Origin: Enterococcus mundtii | GTDB lineage: Bacteria > Bacillota > Bacilli > Lactobacillales > Enterococcaceae | Assembly (NCBI RefSeq): GCF_013394305.1 | Contig: NZ_AP019810.1 | Coordinates: 1,404,501 to 1,468,500, forward strand | Direction of reading: 5' to 3' | Length of the DNA: 64,000 bases | In this document: positions 8,393 to 18,408 of the stretch, piece by piece | How positions within the stretch are numbered: position 1 is the first letter of the stretch | Layout of the letters: every line of letters starts with the position of its first letter | Translations under genes and position numbers: made by a program | The notes under the pieces: generated by a model | Database searches by the model: none | Seen by the model: only the letters and a program-made list of their open reading frames with translations | Told to the model about the DNA's origin: nothing

Positions 8393-9801
8393 GCTTCTCT
8401 TCTCCAACGAGTACCTTGTGGAGTGTCATCTAACAAGATACCTTTTTCTTTTAATTGGTCCCGAATTTCATCACTACGAGCGAAATCTCGGTTTTTTCTG
8501 GCTTGTGTTCGTTCTTCGATCAGTTGCTCGATTTCTTCATCCAACATTTCTGCTGTCGTAAATAAGATACCAAAGATCGACAACCATTGGGTAAATAGTG
8601 CCTCACTTTTGGATAGGATCGTTTTGGAGACAGTCGGTTGTTCCAAATACGTATTGATCCATTTTGCTAATTCATAGACAACTGTGATGCCGTTAGCCGC
8701 ATTGAAATCATCGTCCATTTCTTTGATGAATCGTGTCTCTAATTGTTCCAGTTCTGTTACCTGTCTCTCATCTTCCGACTGGGCTGCTACCGCATTTTCA
8801 AAACGGAAGTTTAGATTATCAAACGTATTTTTCAATCGCTGTAAGTTTGTCGCTGCTTCTTTCATCGTTGCTTCACTATAGCGAATCGGTCGACGATATT
8901 GTGTGGTTGCCATAAAGAAGCGTAACACTTGTGGGTCTACCTCTTGGATCATTTCGTGGACAGTGATAAAGTTCCCTAAAGACTTACTCATTTTTTGATC
9001 GTCTTCACCAATCGTCACATAGCCATTGTGCATCCAATAGTTCGCAAATTTTTTACCTGTTTTCGCTTCACTTTGGGCAATTTCGTTCTCATGATGAGGG
9101 AACTCCAAGTCTTGTCCACCACCATGGATATCGATTGTCTCACCTAAATGTTTCGTTGCCATCACGGAACATTCGATATGCCACCCTGGACGACCTTCGC
9201 CCCATGGCGATTCCCATGAAATTTCGCCTGGTTTTGCTTTTTTCCACAAGGCAAAGTCTAAAGGATCTTCTTTTTGTTGCTGTTCTGCGCCAGTACGTTG
9301 ACTTGCACCAATCTCTAACTCGTCTATTGATTGATCACTCAATTGACCATAATCAGTAAATTTACGCGTACGATAATAAACATCGCCATTCGATTCATAA
9401 GCAAAACCTTTGGCGATCAATATTTGGATGAACACACGAATATCTTCCATGTGATCCATTACTCTTGGATGGCTCGTTGCTGGCTGCACATTCAAGGCTT
9501 TCGTATCTTCTTCAAAAGCTTTGATAAAACGATCAGCAACTTCAGGCGCCGTGATCCCAAGCTCATTGGCAGCCTTGATGATTTTATCATCCACATCTGT
9601 AAAATTCGATACGTAGTTCACTTGATATCCACGGTATTCCAAATAGCGTCGAATCGTGTCAAATGCAATCGTACTTCGGGCATTTCCAATGTGGATATAA
9701 TTATAGACAGTTGGTCCGCAAACATACATTGAAACTTGTCCTTCTTTTAAAGGAACAAAAGTCTCTTTTTCTCTTGATAGCGTATTATAGATTTTTATCA
9801 T
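8389..9801 (-). CDS. cysS: cysteine--tRNA ligase
   Basis: 470 aa. Class I synthetase that charges tRNA-Cys. HIGH motif as HIGN (37-40), zinc ligand C28 (CGPTVYNY) with the later WHIECSVM and HHENE segments, KMSKS at about 268. Length is normal. Start ATG 9801 has GGGGA 5 nt before; the ATG at 9807 abuts the G-run and leaves no room for a ribosome. Overlaps the cysE 3' end by 17 bp, so both are governed by the T-box upstream of cysE. Confidence 0.97.
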   Translation of the reverse strand: MIKIYNTLSREKETFVPLKEGQVSMYVCGPTVYNYIHIGNARSTIAFDTIRRYLEYRGYQVNYVSNFTDVDDKIIKAANELGITAPEVADRFIKAFEEDTKALNVQPATSHPRVMDHMEDIRVFIQILIAKGFAYESNGDVYYRTRKFTDYGQLSDQSIDELEIGASQRTGAEQQQKEDPLDFALWKKAKPGEISWESPWGEGRPGWHIECSVMATKHLGETIDIHGGGQDLEFPHHENEIAQSEAKTGKKFANYWMHNGYVTIGEDDQKMSKSLGNFITVHEMIQEVDPQVLRFFMATTQYRRPIRYSEATMKEAATNLQRLKNTFDNLNFRFENAVAAQSEDERQVTELEQLETRFIKEMDDDFNAANGITVVYELAKWINTYLEQPTVSKTILSKSEALFTQWLSIFGILFTTAEMLDEEIEQLIEERTQARKNRDFARSDEIRDQLKEKGILLDDTPQGTRWRREA

Positions 9802-10333
9802 TCTCATCCCCTACTTTCTCTCCATTGATTCGGACAACTTTTGCTGGTATCCCTACTGCTGTTGCCCCATCAGGTATATCTTTTAAGACGACTGCGCCTG
9901 CACCGATTTTCGCATCTTTTCCTATGGTGATCGGTCCTAAGATTTGGGCATTGGCTGACAACATTGCGCCTTTTTTGACGGTTGGATGTCTTTTCCCCGT
10001 TTCTTTTCCAGTCCCCCCTAAAGTGACACCATGAAACAAGACGACATCATCTTCGATTTCTGCTGTTTCTCCAATAACGATTCCCATACCGTGATCGATA
10101 AATACACCCGTTCCAATCGTCGCTCCTGGATGTATCTCTATTCCCGTAATAAATCGCCAAAATTGGGCATTCATTTTGGCAATCAAATAGAGACGATGGC
10201 GATATAAATAATGGGAGAAACGATGCCAAAATAATGCATGTAGCCCAGGATAGGTCAAAATGACCTCTGCTGTGGTACGCGCTGCTGGATCATTTTTCTT
10301 TACGGCAATGACAGCTCGTTTGAACCATTCCAT
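9785..10333 (-). CDS. cysE: serine O-acetyltransferase
   Basis: 182 aa. Makes O-acetylserine, the direct cysteine precursor. Left-handed beta-helix with hexapeptide repeats ([21 protein letters not shown], then [20 protein letters not shown]), and the catalytic His/Asp region in IDHGMG. Start ATG 10333 behind AAAGGAGAGG; the frame extends upstream but without a ribosome site. Preceded by a Cys T-box, so transcription rises when tRNA-Cys is uncharged. Gene order gltX-cysE-cysS is as in Bacillus. Confidence 0.95.
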   Translation of the reverse strand: MEWFKRAVIAVKKNDPAARTTAEVILTYPGLHALFWHRFSHYLYRHRLYLIAKMNAQFWRFITGIEIHPGATIGTGVFIDHGMGIVIGETAEIEDDVVLFHGVTLGGTGKETGKRHPTVKKGAMLSANAQILGPITIGKDAKIGAGAVVLKDIPDGATAVGIPAKVVRINGEKVGDENDKNL

Positions 10334-10387
10334 CGACTTCCTCTCCTTTCCTTTTTCGACTGTATGTAAGAACAACGAAAGACAACT

Positions 10388-10620
10388 AAAAAACGTCTTT
10401 TAATAAGTTTCCTTATTAAAAGACGCTATGAGGCGTGGTTCCACTTTTTTTCATAATCAAATGATTATCTCTAACAGGTAACGTCTGCTATTCGTTCTTC
10501 GCTACTTTCAAGGATTGAGATTGATCAACCCCCTCTTCGCAAAGACCACTCCCAGAGGCATTTCAAAAAAGAACAATTGACAACTTACACCACCCGTTGA
10601 CTCTCTTGAAACCATTCTTT
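10388..10620 (-). ncRNA. T-box riboswitch, cysteine-specific, upstream of cysE-cysS
   Basis: On the minus strand: stem I landmarks AGAGAG and GGGUGGUG; then GAAAUGCCUCUGGGAGUGG, where UGC (10560-10558) is in the usual specifier context, matching Cys; then the T-box core GUGGAACCACGCCUC (10444-10430). A terminator follows (CGTCTTTTAATAAG / CTTATTAAAAGACG, 10425-10394, 14 bp with loop GAAA) and a T6 run. Uncharged tRNA-Cys should favour the antiterminator and switch on cysE-cysS. Limits are approximate. Confidence 0.93.
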
Positions 10621-10645
10621 TTTTACTTCTTTCTGTTCATCGTGT

Positions 10646-12106
10646 TTAGTTCAATACTTGGTTTAAATGTGCTAAAGATTTTTCTTTTCCTAACAATTCG
10701 ATTGTTTCTGGTAATTCAGGTCCATGCATTTGTCCTGAAACAGCGACACGGATCGGCATAAACAGGTTCTTTCCTTTTACCCCTGTTTCTTTTTGTACTG
10801 CTTTGATTGCTGCTTTGACTGTTGGTGCATCTACCACTTCCATTTGAGTAAGTTGTTCTTTGAAAGCTTTCAACACAGTCGGAACCGTTTCACCCGCTAA
10901 TACTTCTTTGGCTGCTTCATCTAATACAGGATGTTCGTTAAAGAATAATGTTGATACTTCAACGATTTCCGCTGCATAACTCATTTGTGGTTGGTACAGA
11001 CGAACAATTTTTTTCACCCATTCGATTGTTTGTGCATCTGGATTTTCTTGCACACGACCATCAGCGATCAAATAAGGTAAACACATTTCTGTCAATGCAT
11101 CTAGATCCATTTCTTTGATGTAATGGTTGTTCACCCATTGTAATTTTTTTGCGTCAAATGCTGCTGGTGATTTGCTCAAGCGCTGTGGATCAAACATTTT
11201 GATCAATTCTTCTTGACTGAACAATTCATCTTCACCGACAGGCGACCAGCCTAGTAAAGCAATAAAATTGAACATCGCTTCTGGTAAGTAGCCTAATTCA
11301 CGGTATTGTTCGATAAATTGTAAAATCGATTCATCACGTTTACTTAATTTTTTGCCCGTTTCAGAATTGATGATCAAGGTCATATGCCCAAATGTTGGCG
11401 CAGTCCAACCAAATGCTTCATAGATCATTAATTGTTTTGGTGTATTCGCAATATGATCATCCCCACGTAATACGTGAGTGATCTTCATTAAGTGATCGTC
11501 AACAGCTACCGCAAAGTTATAGGTTGGCATACCATCGCGTTTTTGGATGACATAATCCCCACCGATATTGTCTGATTCAAAGGTGATATCTCCTTTGACC
11601 ATGTCGGTAAACGCATATTCTGTATTGCGCGGCACACGGAAACGAATCACTGGTACAATACCTTCTGCTTCTTTTTTCGCTTGTTCTTCAGGTGACAAGT
11701 TCGCACAAGTCCCAGCGTAGTGAGGCATTTCGCCACGCGCACGTTGCGCTTCACGTTCTGCTTCTAATTCTTCTTCTGAACAATAGCATTTGTAAGCACG
11801 ATTGCTTGCTAATAACTGATCGATCCATGGTTGGTAGATTTCTTTTCTTTCAGATTGACGGTAAGGACCGTATTCACCTGGATTTTCAGGTGATTCATCC
11901 CATTCCATCCCTAACCATGCAAGATTCTCTAATTGGCTTTTTTCGCCATCTTCAATATTTCGTTTTTGGTCAGTGTCCTCAATGCGGATAATGAAATCTC
12001 CATCATTGTGACGGGCAAATAAATAATTGAATAATGCAGTTCGTGCATTCCCAATATGCAAATGCCCTGTTGGACTTGGTGCATAACGTACGCGTACTTT
12101 CGTCAT
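10646..12106 (-). CDS. gltX: glutamate--tRNA ligase
   Basis: 486 aa. Class I GluRS: HIGN at 17-20 ([14 protein letters not shown]), KLSKR at 253-257, zinc-type cysteines C107, C109 and C134. In Firmicutes lacking GlnRS this enzyme also charges tRNA-Gln. Start ATG 12106 behind GAGGAAG. Transcription that starts at the gltX promoter probably also runs into the Cys T-box, as no other promoter for cysE is evident. Confidence 0.97.
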   Translation of the reverse strand: MTKVRVRYAPSPTGHLHIGNARTALFNYLFARHNDGDFIIRIEDTDQKRNIEDGEKSQLENLAWLGMEWDESPENPGEYGPYRQSERKEIYQPWIDQLLASNRAYKCYCSEEELEAEREAQRARGEMPHYAGTCANLSPEEQAKKEAEGIVPVIRFRVPRNTEYAFTDMVKGDITFESDNIGGDYVIQKRDGMPTYNFAVAVDDHLMKITHVLRGDDHIANTPKQLMIYEAFGWTAPTFGHMTLIINSETGKKLSKRDESILQFIEQYRELGYLPEAMFNFIALLGWSPVGEDELFSQEELIKMFDPQRLSKSPAAFDAKKLQWVNNHYIKEMDLDALTEMCLPYLIADGRVQENPDAQTIEWVKKIVRLYQPQMSYAAEIVEVSTLFFNEHPVLDEAAKEVLAGETVPTVLKAFKEQLTQMEVVDAPTVKAAIKAVQKETGVKGKNLFMPIRVAVSGQMHGPELPETIELLGKEKSLAHLNQVLN

Positions 12107-12431
12107 TTTCTTCCTCTTCTTTCAAACTAGACTTTGAGACGCCAAAAACAACTGACAATACAATATCTTATCAGATTGTTTTGGGTTGGATCTCCTTTAG
12201 CGATAAATGTTGAAATTTAAAGCTACTCAGCACAAATTTTACCTTTTATACGTTAAATAGTAAAGAGATTATGAAAAAGTCATTCAAATCTACGTAAGAA
12301 GGCGGGAATCGAAAAAATAGTTTGGCCTACTTTTCAATCCTCGCCTACTCCACCTAAACTGAGGAAACAAAAACCATCTCTCTAAAAAATCTGACGATGT
12401 CTAATTGCCTCATATTTACCATATTGCGTTT
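12107..12431. other. gltX leader and yacL-gltX gap (325 bp)
   Basis: No gene. It holds the gltX promoter and a roughly 120-nt leader with an imperfect inverted repeat: CCAAAAACAACTGA near 12142-12155 against TCAGATTGTTTTGG near 12170-12184. A degenerate hairpin lies near 12298-12350, with about 17 bp of stem reading AAGGCGGGAATCG against CTCGCCT. It resembles the core of the palindromic repeats at 46-48 kb, but I cannot prove relatedness. Confidence 0.5.
12236..12264 (-). promoter_or_regulatory. gltX promoter
   Basis: Minus strand: TTTACT (12264-12259), 17-nt spacer, TAAAAT (12241-12236). It lies about 130 nt before the gltX ATG. Confidence 0.65.
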
Positions 12432-13580
12432 TTATTTCGCTTTTTTCTCATTTTCACGCTTATTGTCGATTCCTCTACCCGCATGAGCAGGTTTTGCAAA
12501 GATCATTCGTCCAGCAGCTGTTTGTAGTGCACTCGTTACCACGACTTCGATCCGTTCATTCATGTAATGTTGCCCATCTTCCACAACCACCATTGTACCG
12601 TCATCTAGATAAGCCACTCCTTGTTGACGTTCTGTGCCTGCTTTGACCACTAGTACATTCATATTCTCACCAGGGATAACGACTGGTTTCACTGCGTTAG
12701 CAAGTGCATTGATATTGAGAACAGGTACATTTTGAAATTCAGAGACTTTGTTAAGATTATAATCATTGGTCACGATGACACCATCCAATAGTTTTGCCAA
12801 TTTGATCAGCTTACTATCTACTTCACTGATGTCTTCAAAATCACCATCATACATCTCAACTGAAATACCTTCTTCTTTTTGTAACGCATTCAAAATATCT
12901 AGTCCGCGACGTCCACGTACCCGCTTCAGGCTATCGCCAGAATCAGCGATATATTGTAATTCATACAGGACGAAATTTGGGATCATCAAGGTTCCTTCTA
13001 GAAATCCTGTTTTTGTAATATCGTAAATACGTCCATCAATAATGACGCTTGTGTCTAAAATTTTATATTTATGAAAATGATCATCTAATTTGCGTTCTAA
13101 TAACTGACTTTCCACCTGACTAGGTGTTTCTTGCTCCACCTTTTTACTTCTAGGTCCAAATATTTTCTTCCATTCTTCGATGCGGGTCGTTCCCATTCGC
13201 AAGCCCAAATAGCCAAGGATCACCATCAATAAGATGGGTAAAACACTGTTCACAAAAGGTATTTCAATATTGTAAAGCGGCGTTGAGATCACAACCCCCA
13301 ACGTTAGGCCAATAATTGCACCGATTGCGCCAAATAAGAGATACGTCAAGCTGACTTCACTTAATTTTTCTTCAATTTGCTTGATGACTGCTGTTATATG
13401 TTTTGCCAATAGCAAAGATAATAGAAAGAAAATAAGTGCACCTAACAAGCTATTGGTAAAGGTGTTATTCAGCCATCCATTCGTCTGTTGACCGACCGCC
13501 TGCCAAGCTGTAGGTAAAAAAGAAATCCCTAAGCTGGCACCAACGATGATCATCAGTAAGGTGATGACACGTTTTTGCAT
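12432..13580 (-). CDS. yacL: YacL-like membrane protein with PIN and TRAM domains
   Basis: 382 aa. Four hydrophobic segments in residues 1-130 (TLLMIIVGASLGISFLPTAW; SLLGALIFFLLSLLLAK; LLFGAIGAIIGLTLGVVIS; LPILLMVILGYLGLRMG). A PIN domain then starts at KILDTSVIIDGRIYDI with later acidic residues (EVDSKLIKLA, VIVTNDYNL), and a C-terminal TRAM-like domain follows (VLVVKAGTERQQGVAYLDDG). Probable membrane-tethered RNase of unknown target. Start ATG 13580 behind GGAGGA. It sits between radA and gltX; disA and ispDF, present at this point in Bacillus, are missing. Confidence 0.9.
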   Translation of the reverse strand: MQKRVITLLMIIVGASLGISFLPTAWQAVGQQTNGWLNNTFTNSLLGALIFFLLSLLLAKHITAVIKQIEEKLSEVSLTYLLFGAIGAIIGLTLGVVISTPLYNIEIPFVNSVLPILLMVILGYLGLRMGTTRIEEWKKIFGPRSKKVEQETPSQVESQLLERKLDDHFHKYKILDTSVIIDGRIYDITKTGFLEGTLMIPNFVLYELQYIADSGDSLKRVRGRRGLDILNALQKEEGISVEMYDGDFEDISEVDSKLIKLAKLLDGVIVTNDYNLNKVSEFQNVPVLNINALANAVKPVVIPGENMNVLVVKAGTERQQGVAYLDDGTMVVVEDGQHYMNERIEVVVTSALQTAAGRMIFAKPAHAGRGIDNKRENEKKAK

Positions 13581-13606
13581 CCTGTTTCCTCCATTTCATT
13601 TTGATT

Positions 13607-14977
13607 TTAGCGAAATACTCGTCTAAGAGTTTCATCAAGTGTAGCAACACCTACGACTTCGATACCCTCTGGAATATTCCAACCACCTAAATTATTTTTA
13701 GGTAAATATACTTTTGTAAAACCTAATTTTTGTACTTCTTTGACTCGTTGTTCAATTTGGTTGACTCTTCTGATTTCACCAGTCAGACCGATTTCTCCAA
13801 TAAAACACTCCGTTGGTTGCGTTCCTTTTTCTTTGTAACTAGACGCAATACTGACTGCAATCGCTAAGTCGATTGCAGGTTCATTTAATTTTACCCCACC
13901 AGCTGCTTTTAAGTAAGCATCTTGATTTTGCAACAATAATCCTGCCCGTTTTTCTAAGACTGCCATGATCAATGACACCCGATTAAAGTCTAAACCAGTC
14001 GTTGTTCGTTTGGCATTTCCGAACATCGTAGGCGTGACTAAGGCTTGGATCTCAACCAAGATCGGACGTGTACCTTCCATGGCGACAACGATCGCTGAAC
14101 CTGTCGCCCCATCCAATCGTTCTTCTAAGAAAATCTGTGAAGGATTGGCTACTTCTTCAAGGCCATGGGTGTGCATCTCAAAAATACCGATCTCATTGGT
14201 GGAACCAAAACGATTTTTGACGGCACGCAAAATGCGAAAACTATGATGTTGCTCACCTTCAAAATACAAGACCGTATCAACCATGTGCTCTAACATGCGC
14301 GGACCTGCAATCGAGCCTTCTTTCGTGACATGACCTACTATAAAGATAGCAATACCGTTTGTTTTTGCGATTTTCAATAGCTCAGCTGTGGTTTCTCGCA
14401 CTTGACTAACACTACCAGCGACACTCGTAATATCAGGTTGAGTCATTGTTTGGATCGAATCGATGATGACATAATCAGGTGAAATTTGTTCGATGGCTCG
14501 ACTGATTTCATTCATATCTGTCTCTGCATACAAGTAAAACTCTGTGTCGATCGAACCTAATCGTTCTGCACGCAACTTGATTTGGTCCGCACTCTCTTCT
14601 CCCGATACGTAAAGGACTTTTCCACCAATAGCAGCCAGTTGCTGTGATACTTGCAAGAGTAAGGTGGATTTTCCGATACCAGGGTCGCCACCGATCAAAA
14701 CCATCGAGCCAGGGACCACACCACCGCCTAAAACACGGTTCAATTCTTCTAGCTTCGTCTTTACTCGTGGTTCTTTCTTAGGAACCACCTCAGCAATTTT
14801 TGTTGGCTTGGCTTTTTCTCCGGTCAAACTCGTTCGTACTCTGCGGTCCGTTGTATCTTGTTCGATTTCTTCAACCATGGTATTCCATTTACCACAATTT
14901 GGGCAACGTCCTAAAAATTTAGGCGACACATAGCCACAATTTTGACAAACAAATTGAACTTTTGCTTTTTTGGCCAT
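13607..14977 (-). CDS. radA: DNA repair protein RadA
   Basis: 456 aa. RecA-like helicase that extends D-loops in recombination. N-terminal zinc finger C11-x2-C14 and C25-x2-C28; Walker [10 protein letters not shown] (97-105); RadA-specific KNRFG motif ([15 protein letters not shown]); C-terminal Lon-protease-like domain without the catalytic Ser/Lys pair ([12 protein letters not shown]). Start ATG 14977 ([10 protein letters not shown]), the conserved family start, behind AGGTGG; an upstream ATG at 15001 has a poor site. Follows dut, in one transcript. Confidence 0.96.
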   Translation of the reverse strand: MAKKAKVQFVCQNCGYVSPKFLGRCPNCGKWNTMVEEIEQDTTDRRVRTSLTGEKAKPTKIAEVVPKKEPRVKTKLEELNRVLGGGVVPGSMVLIGGDPGIGKSTLLLQVSQQLAAIGGKVLYVSGEESADQIKLRAERLGSIDTEFYLYAETDMNEISRAIEQISPDYVIIDSIQTMTQPDITSVAGSVSQVRETTAELLKIAKTNGIAIFIVGHVTKEGSIAGPRMLEHMVDTVLYFEGEQHHSFRILRAVKNRFGSTNEIGIFEMHTHGLEEVANPSQIFLEERLDGATGSAIVVAMEGTRPILVEIQALVTPTMFGNAKRTTTGLDFNRVSLIMAVLEKRAGLLLQNQDAYLKAAGGVKLNEPAIDLAIAVSIASSYKEKGTQPTECFIGEIGLTGEIRRVNQIEQRVKEVQKLGFTKVYLPKNNLGGWNIPEGIEVVGVATLDETLRRVFR

Positions 14978-15042
14978 TTCGGTGTACCACCTGTCTTTCA
15001 TTTTACTTTTCTTGAGTTAAAGATAACTTAAATCTACTTTGC

Positions 15043-15570
15043 TTATTGGTTGGATGAACCAAATCCACCTTGACGAGCATTAGCGGTTTGATCTTGGTCC
15101 GCTTTTAAGAACGGTAGGAAGATTCCTTGCCCAATTCTTTCCCCTTTTTTGATCACTACATCTTTGAAACCAAAATTCGTGAATTGGAACATGATATGCC
15201 CTTCATTTGCTTCGTTATTATAATAGTCACTGTCGATCACGCCGACACCATTCGTCAAAATCAAAAAACGTTTTAATGGATTGCTCGAACGATTGGCTAA
15301 TTGTAAGAATTCATCCTCACCCATATACGCTTTGATTCCTGTAGGCACTAAAACGGGTTTGATTTTCTTTTCCTCTGCTGACATTTCAGAGATCAGCGCA
15401 TCTGATACAGCTGTTAGTCCTTGCTTGAACCCGGCTTTCCAAACACTTGGAATCACCACATCTTCTGCTGCTTCAAAATCATAACCGGCAGCGTGATGAG
15501 TCGCTCTTTGCGGCAATTGGATCTGTTGATCCTGATAACGTGTAATTACTTCAAAACCTCTTTTATTCAC
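15043..15570 (-). CDS. dut: dUTP diphosphatase
   Basis: 175 aa. Trimeric dUTPase that keeps uracil out of DNA and supplies dUMP. Motifs in order: AAGYDFEAAED (I), LANRSSNPLKR (II), NGVGVIDSDYYNN (III), GERIGQGIFLPF (IV) and the Gly-rich GGFGSS C-terminus (V). It is longer than typical (about 145) because of an insertion around FKQGLTAVSDALISEM, seen in enterococcal and lactobacillal versions. Start GTG 15570 behind GGAGGG. First gene of a dut-radA unit. Confidence 0.94.
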   Translation of the reverse strand: MNKRGFEVITRYQDQQIQLPQRATHHAAGYDFEAAEDVVIPSVWKAGFKQGLTAVSDALISEMSAEEKKIKPVLVPTGIKAYMGEDEFLQLANRSSNPLKRFLILTNGVGVIDSDYYNNEANEGHIMFQFTNFGFKDVVIKKGERIGQGIFLPFLKADQDQTANARQGGFGSSNQ

Positions 15571-15598
15571 CGAATCCCTCCCAGAGTAAACTAGTTCT

Positions 15599-15629
15599 AT
15601 TTTAACATACCAAGCGACTGAATACCCAA
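15599..15629 (-). promoter_or_regulatory. candidate promoter of dut-radA
   Basis: Minus strand: TTGGGT (15629-15624), 19-nt spacer, TAAAAT (15604-15599) with TGT directly before it (extended -10). The spacer is long, so the extended -10 is probably doing most of the work. Confidence 0.45.
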
Positions 15630-15784
15630 AGTTAACGAATTCTTCATGAAATTCCTTTCTCTATTTAAGAAACAAATTTATTGATTTTTTGAAAAAAAGT
15701 TTATTAAAACATGACTTTATGATTGAAAACAAGTAGAATAGAGCAAAATCATTTCTGTGTAAAAAAGATTAGTTGAGGTGCACC

Positions 15785-16588
15785 ATGCGAAAAGAAATAA
15801 TAGAAGCAAAACGAATCATTATAAAAGTAGGAACAAGTACGTTGATCTATCCAAATGGCAACATCAATTTGGGTGCGATCGATCAACTCGCTTTTGTTCT
15901 CTCTGACCTTCGTAATCAAGGCAAAGAAATCGTCTTAGTCTCTTCCGGTGCAGTAGGTGTTGGGATGCACAAGATGAATCTAGCAAAGCGTCCTAATACG
16001 ATCCCCGCACAACAAGCGATTGCAGCAATTGGACAAGCTGAATTGATGAATATCTATAATCAACGGTTCAGTGCCTATGGTCAACAAACGGCACAAATCT
16101 TAGTGACGCGAGATGTTATCGATTACCCTGAAAGCCGAAAAAATGTTGTCAATACGTTAGAACAGCTACTAGCAATGGGAACCATTCCGATCGTCAATGA
16201 AAATGACACCGTCGCAGTGGATGAATTAGATCACTCCACCAAATTTGGCGACAATGATCAGTTATCTGCGATCGTTACCAAACTGATTGCCGCTGATCTA
16301 CTCATCATTCTTTCAGATATCGACGGTTTTTATTCGGATAATCCAACCATCAATCCTGACGCTGAAATGTATCAAACAGTTACCGCGATCGACGATGAAC
16401 TGATGGCCCAAGCAGGTGGTGCTGGTAGTGCCTACGGAACTGGTGGGATGGCAAGCAAACTAAAAGCAGCTTTAAGGATCTTTGAAGCAAATCGTCCGAT
16501 GATCTTAGCAAACGGAAAAAATCCAGCAATCATTTTTGATATTTTAGCTGGAAAAGAAATCGGCACATTATTTAAGGAGGTTTTATAA
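15785..16588 (+). CDS. proB: glutamate 5-kinase, without PUA domain
   Basis: 267 aa. First step of proline synthesis: phosphorylates glutamate. Amino-acid kinase fold: IIIKVGTSTLIYPNG, LVSSGAVGVGM, PIVNENDTVAVDEL, KFGDNDQLSAIV, and GTGGMASKLKAA near the C-terminus. The C-terminal PUA domain of the E. coli form (367 aa) is absent, as in many lactic acid bacteria. Start ATG 15785 follows GAGGTGCACC; a TTG at 15773 is upstream in frame but lies within the site. Its stop shares one base with the proA ATG. Confidence 0.95.
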   Translation: MRKEIIEAKRIIIKVGTSTLIYPNGNINLGAIDQLAFVLSDLRNQGKEIVLVSSGAVGVGMHKMNLAKRPNTIPAQQAIAAIGQAELMNIYNQRFSAYGQQTAQILVTRDVIDYPESRKNVVNTLEQLLAMGTIPIVNENDTVAVDELDHSTKFGDNDQLSAIVTKLIAADLLIILSDIDGFYSDNPTINPDAEMYQTVTAIDDELMAQAGGAGSAYGTGGMASKLKAALRIFEANRPMILANGKNPAIIFDILAGKEIGTLFKEVL

Positions 16589-17835
16589 TGACTGATCTTA
16601 ACCAACTTGGGATACAAGCAAAAAAAGGCGCGCGAGAACTTGCTTTGATGCCGACTAAACAAAAAAATGACTTATTGTTGCAAATGGCACAAACAATCAA
16701 GAGAAATCAACTAGCCATTCTTGAAGCCAATCAAAAAGACTTAGATCAAGCGACAGAAAATAATATTAGCGAAACAATGCAAGATCGTTTACGGCTAACA
16801 CCAGAACGCATCCATACAATGGCGGAAGAAATCATTAAAGTGGCGCAACTAGACGACCCAATCGGAAAAGTTGATCACATGTGGCAAAACGAAGATGGTT
16901 TATTGATTGGCAAGAAACGTGTCCCTCTAGGTGTCATCGGCATGATCTACGAATCACGTCCGAATGTGACAACTGATGCGGCAAGTCTCGCATTTAAATC
17001 AGGAAATGCAGTGATTTTACGTGGTGGAAAAGAAGCCTTCCATTCCAATCAACTGTTGGTTGAATTACTTCAAGAAACATTGGGAAATGCTGAAGTTTCG
17101 CCTTACGCGATCCAATTCGTGGATGATACCTCTCATGAGACGGCTGCGGAATTGATGCGATTAACGGATTATTTAGACGTATTGATTCCTCGAGGTGGTG
17201 CTTCGTTGATCAAACGTGTGAAAGAGCAAGCCACTGTACCAATCATTGAAACGGGTACCGGCAACAACCATATCTATATCGATAAAGAAGCACAATTAGC
17301 CATGGCCGTGGATATCATTGTGAACGCCAAAACATCTCGCCCTTCTGTCTGTAACGCTGCCGAGACTTTGCTGATCCATTCAGAGATCGCACCTTTCTTC
17401 TTGCCATCTATTGAGCAAGCACTGGTTGAACATGGTGTCTCTCTACATGCAGATGCTCACGCGTTAGATTATTTAGAGACCGCAACCTTAGCAGACGAAA
17501 CCGATTGGGATACAGAATATTTGGATTATATTTTAGCGGTTAAGATCGTTGATTCTTTGGACGAAGCAATTGAACATATCAACCGTCACAATACACAACA
17601 TTCCGAAGCTATCGTGACGGACAGTTACACAGCAAGCCAACGCTTTTTAAATGAAGTTGATGCAGCTGCTGTTTACGTCAATGCGTCCACTCGCTTCACG
17701 GATGGTTCAGTATTTGGCTTCGGTGCAGAAATCGGTATTTCTACACAAAAACTTCATGCTAGAGGTCCAATGGGGCTAAATGAGTTAACAACGACGAAAT
17801 ACATCATCTATGGAGATGGACAAATTCGTAAATAA
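16588..17835 (+). CDS. proA: glutamate-5-semialdehyde dehydrogenase (gamma-glutamyl phosphate reductase)
   Basis: 415 aa. NADPH-dependent reduction of the ProB product. Aldehyde-dehydrogenase fold: GVIGMIYESRPNVT, FKSGNAVILRGGKEA, and the catalytic cysteine in SRPSVCNAAET. The glycine-rich region is IPRGGASLI and the C-terminus ARGPMGLNELTTTKYI is typical. ATG 16588 overlaps the proB stop (TAATG) with AAGGAGG before it, so the pair is translationally coupled. Confidence 0.97.
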   Translation: MTDLNQLGIQAKKGARELALMPTKQKNDLLLQMAQTIKRNQLAILEANQKDLDQATENNISETMQDRLRLTPERIHTMAEEIIKVAQLDDPIGKVDHMWQNEDGLLIGKKRVPLGVIGMIYESRPNVTTDAASLAFKSGNAVILRGGKEAFHSNQLLVELLQETLGNAEVSPYAIQFVDDTSHETAAELMRLTDYLDVLIPRGGASLIKRVKEQATVPIIETGTGNNHIYIDKEAQLAMAVDIIVNAKTSRPSVCNAAETLLIHSEIAPFFLPSIEQALVEHGVSLHADAHALDYLETATLADETDWDTEYLDYILAVKIVDSLDEAIEHINRHNTQHSEAIVTDSYTASQRFLNEVDAAAVYVNASTRFTDGSVFGFGAEIGISTQKLHARGPMGLNELTTTKYIIYGDGQIRK

Positions 17836-17851
17836 TGTTTCACGGGAAACA
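17836..17851. promoter_or_regulatory. parS-like 16-mer
   Basis: TGTTTCACGGGAAACA immediately after the proA stop. It differs at one base from the Firmicute ParB/Spo0J palindrome TGTTTCACGTGAAACA. No T-run of terminator quality follows, so a short terminator is less likely but not excluded. Binding is inference. Confidence 0.5.
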
Positions 17852-17923
17852 TTTTATGTGCGAGTTGTCTTTCATAATAAAGTTACGTAAAAATCAGATT
17901 ATTCTTTATTAAAAGAAAAAAAT

Positions 17924-17971
17924 AAGACGACATCCACAAAATTTTAAAATAAATTTCGTGGATGTCGTCTT
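17924..17971. terminator. bidirectional terminator between proA and the 103-aa gene
   Basis: AAGACGACATCCAC (from 17924) pairs with GTGGATGTCGTCTT (to 17971). Inner A/T pairs extend it to about 20 bp, with TTG on one side and A-rich sequence on the other. Placed between convergent genes. Confidence 0.85.
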
Positions 17972-18015
17972 GTTTCTAAAGAGTGCACACTATTAGTACA
18001 TTCTCCCTTGATAGA

Positions 18016-18327
18016 CTATTCTTCCGTTAATTGATCAAATAAAGAAAAGCCATCAAATGTTTCTCCATCGTAATAGCGCAATAATTGTTCACTCGTCAGA
18101 TTTGTGGTAGTTTCTTTTTCCTCTTCTGATTCAAGAAGAAGTTGTTCACGATAGATTCGGTAGGTCTCTGCTAATTGTTGTTGCATTTTTATCCTTGAAT
18201 TAGCCTCCGCATTGATCGTCGGAAGCTCCTTGATCAATCCCCGATAAATCAACTGTTCATCTACCCATTCAACAGGTAGTTCGACCATCGTCAAACCTAC
18301 CTCTTTAAAATATTCTTCGATCATCAT
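18016..18327 (-). CDS. small acidic protein of unknown function
   Basis: 103 aa (ATG 18327, or 18324, which is better spaced from GAGG). Mainly helical and strongly acidic, with a Glu run (LLLESEEEKETTTN) and a C-terminal YYDGETFDGFSLFDQLTEE. No signal peptide, membrane span or cysteines, and I recognise no family. It has a plausible ribosome site and terminator, so it is probably real. Its start is about 80 bp past the end of the DUF2798 gene on the same strand. Confidence 0.6.
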   Translation of the reverse strand: MMIEEYFKEVGLTMVELPVEWVDEQLIYRGLIKELPTINAEANSRIKMQQQLAETYRIYREQLLLESEEEKETTTNLTSEQLLRYYDGETFDGFSLFDQLTEE

Positions 18328-18408
18328 CTAAGCCTCACATTTATGTCTTGCTTGCATTTTAGCTTATCTAACTGAAAGTTGCTAGCGACAACATAGAGAC
18401 TTCTTTAT

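Noticed and set aside
9331-9732. 133-aa plus-strand ORF
   Set aside because: Entirely antisense to the conserved core of cysS, with no ribosome site.
17836-17857. Short hairpin after proA as the main proA terminator
   Set aside because: The stem is about 8 bp with no real T-run, while a strong 20-bp bidirectional terminator follows at 17924-17971.
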